Shown: positions 35,363 to 43,317 of the stretch, piece after piece
Layout of the letters: the number at the start of each line of letters is the position of its first letter
Position numbering within the stretch: the first letter of the stretch is position 1
Source of the DNA: Pseudomonas sp. ATCC 13867
GTDB lineage: Bacteria > Pseudomonadota > Gammaproteobacteria > Pseudomonadales > Pseudomonadaceae
Direction: 5' to 3'
Length of the DNA: 64,000 bases
Assembly: GCF_000349845.1 (NCBI RefSeq)
Contig: NC_020829.1
Span: 3,665,001 to 3,729,000 of the forward strand
Program-made: the position numbers and the translations under genes
Notes under the pieces: generated by a model
The model's input: the letters and a program-made list of their open reading frames with translations, nothing else
What the model was told of the DNA's origin: nothing
The model's database searches: none

Positions 35363-38300
35363 TTACGCCACCCGCCCGGACCTGGCCAACTGCTCGCTGA
35401 GTCCCCGCTGCAACTCAAACATCACCGAGATGACACTCGACGCCTTCGCGCGGATCTTCGAGACTTCAAGGTGATCACGGCAGGCGGCCTCCAGCTCGGC
35501 GCACCCCTCCTGCAGGGCACTTGCATTGACCAGGCGGGCAGCGCCTTTCATGCGATGCGCCAGCTCGCCCAGCTCTTTCCAGTCCTGCGCTTCCAGCAAA
35601 GGCCCCACCTGCTCGATATCCGTGTCATTGCTGTTGTACAACTCTTCCAGCAACCGGTGGATCAACGTGGGGTTCCCTCCAGTCATTCCCTCCAGCAACT
35701 GGAGATCCAGGCCTTGCATTTCAGGGCACGGGATATCGGACGCACAGCAGGGCACGGACTCCAGGCGTTTACGCAGGTTTTCCAGCCCGATGGGTTTGAA
35801 CAGGCAATCGTTCATACCGGCACGGCGGCAGTTCTCCACCTCATCGGGCTGGGCGTTGGCGGTAAAGCCGAAAATCACGCAGGGCTCCACATCCATTTCC
35901 ACCTCCAGCTCGCGAATACGGTGTGCCAGGTCATAGCCAGTGAGCACCGGCATGTTGCAGTCCGTAATCACCAGATCGAAATCGCCGGGATGCCAAGCCT
36001 GAAGTGCCTTTGCGCCGTCACATGCCACATCCACCTGATGCCCGAGATGCTCGAGCTGTTGCGTCAGCAACAGGCGGTTGGCGGCGTGGTCATCGACCAC
36101 CAGCACCCGGAGTGATCGGCCGCAGGGCTGATGCGCCAGCCTGGGAGCCGCCTTCTCCTCGGCGAGCGGCTCCAGAACCTGCAGCGACAGGCTCACGCAG
36201 ACCCGCGTGCCTTCTCCGGGCTGACTCTCCAATTGCACACTGCCCCCCATCATCTCCGCCAGCTTGCGACAGATGGTGAGCCCCAGGCCAGTACCGCCAC
36301 GAGATGCCTGACTGGTCTGCGAAGCCTGGCTAAATGGCTCGAAGAGCTGCGCCTGATCGCTGGCGGTGATCCCGATGCCGCTGTCTTCAACCGCGACCTC
36401 CAGAGCCATGTGCGCCCCTGCGAAGCGCTCCCCGCACACGTGAATCCGTACCCGGCCCTTGTCGGTGAACTTGATGGCGTTGCTGACCAGGTTCGACAGG
36501 ATCTGCTTGAAACGCAGCGGGTCGATGAGAACGTCGCAGGCGGCCTCGGCATCGATCTCCACCTTGAGCTCCAGCCCTTTCTGCCGCGCCAGTCCATCGA
36601 ATACCCGAGCAATGGACTCGACCAGTTCACGCAGCCGGGCACGCTCCGGCATCAGGGTCAAACGCCCTGACTCGATCTTGGCGACATCGAGGATATCGCC
36701 GATCAACGTCAACAGAGATTTGGCCGAGTCATAGGCCACCTCGACCGACTCACGCTCCCAATGTCCCTGGTCGGCGCGGGTCAGGGCCAGTTCGAGCATG
36801 CCGATCACTGCATTCATTGGCGTGCGGATTTCATGACTCATGGTGGCCAGGAAGGTGCTCTTGGCACGGCTGGCTTCTTCGGCCTGATCCTTGGCTGCCT
36901 GCAGTTGATGGTGCAAACGTTCACGCTCGGTGACGTCGAGCCAGCCGCTCACCAGTCCCAGCACCTCGCCCTTCGGTCCCTTGTACGGGGTCGCCCAGTG
37001 GTAGACCTCCACCATGCGCTGGCACAGCAGGAACACCCGATCCGAGGCCAGCGCCCGTCCGTGCGTCATAGTCTGCAGATACTCCTCATGCAGTGCCTGG
37101 GCCTCCTCGGCAGGCAACCAGTCGCAATCGATGAGGCGGCTGCCCTGGGCGGCATTACGGGTCATGCCCGTGACCTCGAGGAAACTGCGATTGCAGGTGA
37201 GCAACCGCCCCTCCCTGTCCCGCACCGCGACGGGGTGGGGAATGCCATTGATCATCGCGCGCTTGAATCCGAGCCGATAGTTGAGCTCCTTCTCCGACAA
37301 CCGTCTGCGACGAACCTTCACCTGCAGGCGCCAGTTCCATAGCAGTACTGCGCAGAGCAACGCGATACCGCCCCAGACCAGTTGTACGATCCGGGTCCGA
37401 TAGCCTTCCCAGGTGCTATCAGGACCTTCGACGCTCGCCGACCAGCGCCCGATGACGTTGGCCATGTCATCCGGGGAGATCGCCAGAATCGCCTTGTTCA
37501 GGATGCTCAGGAGTTCCGGATCCCTCTGCGACACGGCAATCGAAAACTGCCCGGGCTCCCGGTCCAGGGACGCGGCCACACGCAGCTCGTGGTAATACCG
37601 CGAAATCAGGTAATTCGCCGACGTTGACAGATGGATGCTCGCATCCACCTTGCCCTCGCTGATCATCGGCAGGTCGTCGACGTTATTTTCCACCGGCACG
37701 AGCCGCACCTCCGGGTGCCGCTCGCGCATGAAACTCTCCAGGACCGAACCTCTGGGCACCGCGACACGCCGACCACGGAGATCGGCCAACGAATGGAACC
37801 AGCCCGCATCCTTCGCCACCACCACCGCAAAGGAGGCGCTCATGTAGGGGCGAGTGAAGGCCAGCCACTCCTCCCGATCCGCGGTTGGCGTCAGTGCGCC
37901 GATCGCCTTCGCCTTGCCATCCTTGACTTCGTCCAGCATGGTGGAAACGCTCGGCTCAGGCCGTACATCGAAGCTGAGTCCTGTCCGCGCGTGAATGAGG
38001 TCCAGCAGGTCCGCGGCGATTCCCTGGAAGTTCCGCTGCGAATCGAAGAAGGAAATCGGCGCCTGCGCTCGATCGACCACCAGCACCGGATGCGGGTTGC
38101 GCTCCATCCAGCGCTGTTCCTGAGGTGTGAGGATCAGTCGTTGGCTGGCGATGGAATAAGCGCCCCCAGGGCTCCAGCGCCGCTGAATGGCATTGTCGAG
38201 CTGCTGCGGAGTCGCCGCCAGCGCTCGATCGAGGATTTTCAGCAGGGGCTCGTCAGAGCTCCTGACGGCGAAGCTGAAACCCGCGCCGTTGAAACTGGCG

Positions 38301-39010
38301 AAATTGAGCGGCTTCAGGTTGGCGAGATAGCCCTGGCTCATCAGGTACTGCGCGCTGAACGTATCTCCCACGAACAGGTCCGCCTGCCCGAATGCCACCG
38401 CCTCGAGTGCCTGGTGCAGGGACAGGAACGGCATGATCGTGGCCCCGGGGAAGTCCCTGGCGAGTTCTTCATTGGAGAAGTAGTCGCTCACCACCGATAG
38501 TCGCTTGCCACGCAGTTGATCGCCACTGTCCAGGCGCATCCCCTGAGGACCGACAATGACCGGCTGATTGGTGAAGTAGGGTAGGGAAAGGCTGACTCCG
38601 GGGAAGCTCGACTCATAGTGGGTCGCACGGCTCAACAGATCGATCTCCCCCTTCTGGAGTGCGCTGATGGCAGATTGTCTATCAGCGTATCGGCGCACTT
38701 CGACCCGTACGTTAAGCGCCTCGGCGAGTACGCCCATGTAGTCGGCGGTCACGCCTTCCAGATCCGTACCGCTGGCCATGATGTCGAACGGTGCGTAGTC
38801 GGGGGCGGTCACCCCCAGCACGAGAGTGCGCTTGCCTCGCAGCCATTGCCAGTCCGCTTCGTTCAACTGGACCTTGACCAGCACATCCGATGACCGCGCC
38901 AGCAAATTCATGTGGGACCAGGAAGAGGACTCCGCACCCACGGCTCCCAGGCAGCCCAGCAGCAGAATCGCGCCCAGAGCCAAGCGAAGGTGTCCACGCC
39001 AGTTGAACAT
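35363..39010 (-). CDS. rocS2: Hybrid sensor kinase RocS2-like (BvgS type)
   Basis: A 1215-residue membrane kinase. Order: N-terminal signal anchor, two periplasmic SBP_bac_3 (Venus flytrap) domains at about 60-280 and 300-525, membrane segment at about 545-560, PAS at about 575-695, dimerisation/kinase with His726 in ATMSHEIRTPMNAV and ATP site GGTGLGLTIC, receiver with Asp1017 in LVITDCNMPVLTGYD, and an Hpt domain with His1152 in LAHRMKGAAR. The ATG at 39010 is preceded by GAGGTGTG; an in-frame TTG at 39022 overlaps the rocA2 stop and is less likely. PA3044 orthologue by synteny; the Roc systems control cup fimbriae and efflux genes in P. aeruginosa. Confidence 0.93.
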   Translation of the reverse strand: MFNWRGHLRLALGAILLLGCLGAVGAESSSWSHMNLLARSSDVLVKVQLNEADWQWLRGKRTLVLGVTAPDYAPFDIMASGTDLEGVTADYMGVLAEALNVRVEVRRYADRQSAISALQKGEIDLLSRATHYESSFPGVSLSLPYFTNQPVIVGPQGMRLDSGDQLRGKRLSVVSDYFSNEELARDFPGATIMPFLSLHQALEAVAFGQADLFVGDTFSAQYLMSQGYLANLKPLNFASFNGAGFSFAVRSSDEPLLKILDRALAATPQQLDNAIQRRWSPGGAYSIASQRLILTPQEQRWMERNPHPVLVVDRAQAPISFFDSQRNFQGIAADLLDLIHARTGLSFDVRPEPSVSTMLDEVKDGKAKAIGALTPTADREEWLAFTRPYMSASFAVVVAKDAGWFHSLADLRGRRVAVPRGSVLESFMRERHPEVRLVPVENNVDDLPMISEGKVDASIHLSTSANYLISRYYHELRVAASLDREPGQFSIAVSQRDPELLSILNKAILAISPDDMANVIGRWSASVEGPDSTWEGYRTRIVQLVWGGIALLCAVLLWNWRLQVKVRRRRLSEKELNYRLGFKRAMINGIPHPVAVRDREGRLLTCNRSFLEVTGMTRNAAQGSRLIDCDWLPAEEAQALHEEYLQTMTHGRALASDRVFLLCQRMVEVYHWATPYKGPKGEVLGLVSGWLDVTERERLHHQLQAAKDQAEEASRAKSTFLATMSHEIRTPMNAVIGMLELALTRADQGHWERESVEVAYDSAKSLLTLIGDILDVAKIESGRLTLMPERARLRELVESIARVFDGLARQKGLELKVEIDAEAACDVLIDPLRFKQILSNLVSNAIKFTDKGRVRIHVCGERFAGAHMALEVAVEDSGIGITASDQAQLFEPFSQASQTSQASRGGTGLGLTICRKLAEMMGGSVQLESQPGEGTRVCVSLSLQVLEPLAEEKAAPRLAHQPCGRSLRVLVVDDHAANRLLLTQQLEHLGHQVDVACDGAKALQAWHPGDFDLVITDCNMPVLTGYDLAHRIRELEVEMDVEPCVIFGFTANAQPDEVENCRRAGMNDCLFKPIGLENLRKRLESVPCCASDIPCPEMQGLDLQLLEGMTGGNPTLIHRLLEELYNSNDTDIEQVGPLLEAQDWKELGELAHRMKGAARLVNASALQEGCAELEAACRDHLEVSKIRAKASSVISVMFELQRGLSEQLARSGRVA

Positions 39011-39018
39011 CACACACC

Positions 39019-39645
39019 TCAAACCAGCGCGTTACGCTTGGCAAACTCAATCAGGTCGACCAGGGAATGAGCATTCAGCTTCAGCAGCAGTCGCGTCTTG
39101 TAGGTGCTGACGGTCTTGTTGCTGATGAACATCTGCTCGGAAATCTCCTTGTTCGAGTAACCATTCGCCAGGTACTGGAGTACGGCCATCTCGCGATCGG
39201 AGAGGCGCTGGATGAGTTCCTGGTCATCCAGCTGTCCATTGTTCCTGCGCGTCTGCCGGATAGCCGTGCTGGGGAAGTAGTTGTATCCCGCCACCACGGC
39301 GCTGACCGCACTGATCAGCTCGGCCAGTCCGCCTTGCTTGCAGACGAAGCCCGAGGCACCGGCCTGCATGCAGCGCATGGCGAACAGGGAGGCGCTCTGC
39401 CCGGTCAGGACCAGGATTTTCAGCGGCAGGTCGAAGGCAGAGATTCGGCTGATGACCTCCAGGCCATCCAGCCGGGGGATGCCAATATCCAGAACCACCA
39501 GATCCGGAACCAGGTCCTTGACCATAGAGAGCGCATCCACGCCGTTGTCGGCCTCACCCACGACGACATGGCATTCTTTCTCCAGCAACACGCGCATTGC
39601 CATGCGGATAACCGGGTGATCATCGACAATAAGTACCTTGCTCAC
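39019..39645 (-). CDS. rocA2: Response regulator RocA2-like (receiver plus LuxR HTH)
   Basis: A 208-residue NarL-type regulator. The receiver has Asp8-Asp9 (LIVDDHP), phospho-Asp53 in LVVLDIGIPRLDG, Thr in LVLTGQSAS and Lys in FVCKQGG. The C-terminal HTH holds LSDREMAVLQYLANGYSNKE and FISNKTVSTYKTRL. It is directly upstream of and cotranscribed with the rocS2-like kinase. PA3045 orthologue. Expected to bind DNA when phosphorylated through the RocS2 Hpt. Confidence 0.93.
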   Translation of the reverse strand: MSKVLIVDDHPVIRMAMRVLLEKECHVVVGEADNGVDALSMVKDLVPDLVVLDIGIPRLDGLEVISRISAFDLPLKILVLTGQSASLFAMRCMQAGASGFVCKQGGLAELISAVSAVVAGYNYFPSTAIRQTRRNNGQLDDQELIQRLSDREMAVLQYLANGYSNKEISEQMFISNKTVSTYKTRLLLKLNAHSLVDLIEFAKRNALV

Positions 39646-39946
39646 GGAATCCCTCCGACAGTTTCATGGAATCGAATATCTGTCGGTAAGATATCTTCTA
39701 GGCCTGTTCTGTCGAGACGTCCCCCCCTCGATATTCAGCATCAAGGGGAATTCCTACACAACAAGCGTAGATATCCTACAAAACTCCTAAATCCTGATCA
39801 TTCACCCGCCTGAATATACAAATCCCGCTCCCGCATCTAATTCTCAATAAGAATCTTCCGACACCAAACAAGCGAAACACCGACATCGATTCCTCGGTCA
39901 GATCAGCACCATCGACAGAAAGCTCCGGCACCAACGGATTTCCCAC
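39646..39946. other. AT-richer spacer between rocA2 and the broken receiver gene
   Basis: About 300 bp of visibly lower GC, holding the rocA2 promoter. No convincing gene or named regulatory site seen. Confidence 0.55.
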
Positions 39947-40337
39947 ATGACCTCTCCTCTGCTGATGGTTCTGGAGGATCACCCGCTCCCCAGGCAGTCC
40001 ACTACATGCCCCCTGCAGACTCTCGACTATCGGGGGATACAAGCTGCAACCAACGAACAGGACGCCTTGCTGCAGCTCCGCCAGAGCGGAGGCGTAGGCA
40101 TCGTGACCTGCGATGCCCACGGGCCGGGCATGGACGGTTTGAGCACCCTCCGACTGGCCACCCAGACGTATCTGGTCAAGGCCAGCGATACGGGTCAGCG
40201 AGTTATCGCCCGAGCTGTGCCAAGCGATATTGCATCTGGCCTATCGGTACAAACTCCAAGTTCTGGGTGGAGTTGAAAAATCCATCTATCTATCGAGACT
40301 ACAAGAGCAGAACAGTGTTTATAGAGATCCTGGATAG
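39947..40337 (+). pseudogene. Frameshifted RocR-like receiver-domain gene
   Basis: Two reading frames together give a receiver domain. The first (from 39947) starts MTSPLLMVLEDHPLPRQ with the acidic pair and a phospho-Asp at residue 56 in IVTCDAHGPGMDGLSTLRLA. After about 40165-40190 similarity moves to the +1 frame: AIRVSELSPELCQAILHLAY then KLQVLGGVEKSIYLSRLQ, which is the beta4-alpha4-beta5 end of RocR-type receivers with the conserved Lys; this frame stops at 40335-40337. The KP motif has become KS and no EAL domain follows. The gene is therefore broken and truncated. It lies next to an intact receiver of similar kind (40769). Confidence 0.7.
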
Positions 40338-40768
40338 GAAAAACCAAACTCATTTATCCCGACATTGCCGTCAATGCAATTCACCAAGTGCTCGCGAATC
40401 AAGATTTCACCCCTTACAACCGACGATAAATTCCCCAACCACTTCAGAGTGCGGCGCAGAAAGATCTACTCGATGAATAAGCAAAAACCCAGAGCAAGTC
40501 ACTTCACACACTCTTCTGGATTTATGAAAGTTCACGACCTGAAACTTCAACCAACCTGGTTTACCATCGATAAGTCACTAACCTTCATTGAAAAGGACAG
40601 CTCCACCCACCAACTCAATAATCGCTCCATCAATCTGGAAATAGCCGACCTGCAACATCCTGAACGGAGCAGCCATATCGAAACAGGACCGGGCACTACC
40701 AGACGCCAACCCGCGCCATCAGCCCCCACCCGATGCTCAGACACCCCAGAACCCCAGGAGAAACCGCC
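40338..40768. other. Low-GC decayed stretch
   Basis: About 430 bp clearly poorer in GC than the rest of the window. An open frame from 40474 (starting MNKQKPRASHF) runs into the next gene out of frame and shows no family features. This may be remains of the lost part of the broken receiver gene, or simply unconstrained DNA. Promoter of the 40769 gene expected here. Confidence 0.55.
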
Positions 40769-41161
40769 ATGCAGGACAGCACGCTCGCCATCCTGGTCGT
40801 CGAGGATCACCCCTTTCAGTTGATCGCCATGCAGATGCACCTCAACCGAATGGGGTTCTTCTACCTGACTCCCGCGCTGGACGCCGAGGAGGCCAGGGAA
40901 GCCTGTCAACGGCGTGAAAAACCCTTCGACCTGCTGCTGTGCGACATCAACCTTCCGGATACCAACGGCATAGAGCTGCTCACCGAGCTGGCCAGCAGTG
41001 GCGGCATACAGCAGGCGATACTGTTCAGTTACAGGGAGGAAGACGAGCTGCAGAGGCTGGAAAAGCAGCTCAAAAGCAGCGGCCTCCCCGTTCTAGCCTG
41101 CCTGTCCAAGCCCCTGGGCCAGCGGACGCTATTGCAAGCCCTGGGGGAGAAGGCCGGGTAA
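40769..41161 (+). CDS. Stand-alone receiver-domain protein, RocR-REC-like, 130 aa
   Basis: A single CheY-like receiver with no output domain. Key residues are all present: Glu12-Asp13 in LVVEDHPFQ, phospho-Asp59 in LLLCDINLPDTNG, Ser87 in ILFSYREED and Lys114 in LSKPLGQ. The opening VxxEDxPFQ resembles the receiver of RocR (REC-EAL) of the Roc1 system. CCAGGAG precedes the ATG at 40769. It is divergent from the rocA2/rocS2 pair beyond the broken paralogue, so it may compete for phosphate from RocS2. This role is inference. Confidence 0.88.
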   Translation: MQDSTLAILVVEDHPFQLIAMQMHLNRMGFFYLTPALDAEEAREACQRREKPFDLLLCDINLPDTNGIELLTELASSGGIQQAILFSYREEDELQRLEKQLKSSGLPVLACLSKPLGQRTLLQALGEKAG

Positions 41162-41221
41162 CGGCCCGGAGCGCCTGGATGCACCGCCGCGTTGCGCAGC
41201 GAGCGCATCCGGCGCACGCCC

Positions 41222-41569
41222 TCATTCCGTCTTGGCGTTGATGGGCTGATCCGGATACCAGGCATCCATCAACGGTCCCGCCGTGAAAGCGGCCAGCTCC
41301 GGCTGTTGCCTGAGCCAGCCATCCACAGTGGCGCGCTGTTCTTCGCTGACCGAGCCACGGTGCGCCAGGCAGATGAAGCCGTATTCGTCACACCCGCCGT
41401 ACACCAGCTCGTTGGGCTCCACCGCATCCGACGCGAAGCGCTGCATGAAGGCCGCAATCGCCGTTGCATCCAGACCGGACTGGTACTGGAAGCTCAATTC
41501 GAATCCCAACTCCTGGAACTCATCGACACACAACTTCTTGCGCAAACGACGAGAACGATTGGTGGCCAT
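41222..41569 (-). CDS. yggL: YggL (DUF469) family protein, 115 aa
   Basis: Starts MATNRSRRLRKKLCVDEFQE, nearly identical to the opening of E. coli YggL, and keeps VEPNELVYGG and a C-terminal acidic WYPDQ segment. YggL was reported to bind the 50S ribosomal subunit. No catalytic motif. Divergent from dacB. PA3046 orthologue by position. Confidence 0.92.
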   Translation of the reverse strand: MATNRSRRLRKKLCVDEFQELGFELSFQYQSGLDATAIAAFMQRFASDAVEPNELVYGGCDEYGFICLAHRGSVSEEQRATVDGWLRQQPELAAFTAGPLMDAWYPDQPINAKTE

Positions 41570-41840
41570 CTGACAACCTCCTGCGGATAAGGCGACAGGT
41601 CGGCCTTATCATGATTATTCCAACTACTGCCCGACGCTCCCCGGGCAGGCCATCCACAACTCTAACAGCTCCACCGCCGCTCCCATGACAACTGGCATGT
41701 GTTGCCCAGCGCAACACGCGGCAGCTTGCGGCATAATGTCCGCAGCTCCGGGGAAACAAGGAGCTGCTCATTCGTATTGTTGCGTTTCATCTTTTCATTT
41801 TTTCAAGTCAATGCCCGACCACTGGGATGTCACCTTTCCT

Positions 41841-43286
41841 ATGTTCAAATCGCTGCGTGTTCTCGCCTTCGCCACATTATTACCCTTCACCCTGCCGGCA
41901 CTGGCCCAGATCAACACCACCCTGCCCGACCGCGTTGCAAAGGCCCTGAAGGCCAGCAAGTTGACCAATGACGCGCTGTCGCTGGTGATGATTCCCCTCG
42001 ACGGCCCCGGCAATCCAACCTACTTCAACGCCGATGTCTCGGTGAACCCGGCGTCAACCATGAAGCTGTTCACCACTTACGCCGCCCTGGAAATGCTCGG
42101 CCCGACGTACCAATGGCAGACCGAGTTCTACACCGACGGCCAGCTCAGGGACGGCGTGCTCAACGGCAACCTGTACCTCAAGGGCGGCGGCGACCCCAAG
42201 CTGAACATGGAGAAGCTCTGGCTGCTCATGCGTGACCTGCGCGCCAATGGCGTCAGCAAGGTCACCGGCGACCTGGTGCTGGACCGCAGCTACTTCAACA
42301 TTCCGCAGTTGCCGGTGTTCAACGACGACGGCGGCGACGACAACAAACCCTTCCTGGTCGGCCCCGACTCCCTGCTGGTCAACCTCAAGAGCGTGCGCCT
42401 GGTCGTGCGCTCCGACGGCGGAAAGGCCAGCGTGCTGATGGACCCGCCGCTGGCCAACGTGCGTATCGACAACCAGGTCAAGGTCAGCAAGGCGGCGCCC
42501 TGCCCGGCCTGGCCGAAACTGCGTTTCAACCCCGTCACCCAGTTCGACGGCACCTCGCTGGTGGCAACCGGCCAGATCCCATCGGGCTGCAGCGCGCAGA
42601 CCTACATGTCGCTGCTCGACCATCCGGGCTACACCGCCGGTGCCGTTCGCGGCATCTGGCGGGAGCTGGGCGGCAGCATCATGGGCAAGGACCGCGAAGG
42701 CAACGTGCCCAAGAGCGCCACGCTGGTCGCTCGCGCCAACTCACCGGACGTGGTGGAAGTCATCCGTGACATCAACAAATTCAGCAACAACACGATGGCG
42801 CGCCAGCTGTTCCTCTCCCTGGGCGAACGCTTCCGCAACAGTGCCGATGCCGATGACGCCCAGGCCGCGCAGCGGGTGATTCGCCAATGGCTGGCCCGCA
42901 AGGGCATCACCGCCACGCACCTGGTGATGGAGAACGGCTCCGGCCTGTCCCGCGACGAGCGCGTCAGCGCTCGCGAGATGGCCGCGATGCTGCAAGCCGC
43001 CTGGCACAGCCCCTATGCCGCCGAGTACATCTCCTCGCTGCCGATCGTGGCGAAGGACGGCACCATGCGCAAACGCCTGCGCGGCACCCCGATGGCCGGT
43101 GAGGCGCACGTCAAGACCGGTACGCTGAACACGGTCCGCGCCCTGGCCGGCTTCAGCCGCGACGCCAACGGACGCAACTGGGTGGTGGTGGCGATCCTCA
43201 ACAGCAATCGGCCTTGGGGGGCCTCGTCCATCCTCGACCAGGTATTGCTGGACCTCTACAGCAGCACCAGGCGCACCGGCGGCTGA
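41841..43286 (+). CDS. dacB: D-alanyl-D-alanine carboxypeptidase/endopeptidase PBP4
   Basis: Periplasmic class C penicillin-binding protein trimming peptidoglycan cross-links. Signal peptide MFKSLRVLAFATLLPFTLPA (ending LAQ), SxxK motif with Ser72 in VNPASTMKLF, SxN in KFSNNTMARQ and KTG in AHVKTGTLNTV. The 481-residue length is normal. I start at 41841 because the signal peptide begins there; in-frame Met at 41811 would add an unlikely leader. PA3047 orthologue. Confidence 0.95.
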   Translation: MFKSLRVLAFATLLPFTLPALAQINTTLPDRVAKALKASKLTNDALSLVMIPLDGPGNPTYFNADVSVNPASTMKLFTTYAALEMLGPTYQWQTEFYTDGQLRDGVLNGNLYLKGGGDPKLNMEKLWLLMRDLRANGVSKVTGDLVLDRSYFNIPQLPVFNDDGGDDNKPFLVGPDSLLVNLKSVRLVVRSDGGKASVLMDPPLANVRIDNQVKVSKAAPCPAWPKLRFNPVTQFDGTSLVATGQIPSGCSAQTYMSLLDHPGYTAGAVRGIWRELGGSIMGKDREGNVPKSATLVARANSPDVVEVIRDINKFSNNTMARQLFLSLGERFRNSADADDAQAAQRVIRQWLARKGITATHLVMENGSGLSRDERVSAREMAAMLQAAWHSPYAAEYISSLPIVAKDGTMRKRLRGTPMAGEAHVKTGTLNTVRALAGFSRDANGRNWVVVAILNSNRPWGASSILDQVLLDLYSSTRRTGG

Positions 43287-43317
43287 TACGCAAGGCCCCC
43301 GGTCCATGCCGGGGTCC

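Noticed and set aside
40474..40823. Open frame starting MNKQKPRASHF
   Set aside because: It runs out of frame into the stand-alone receiver gene, has no ribosome site of note and no family resemblance.
41177..41210. GGATGC...GCATCC hairpin after the receiver gene
   Set aside because: Short arms, a long GC-rich loop and no T-tract; not convincing as a terminator or attachment site.
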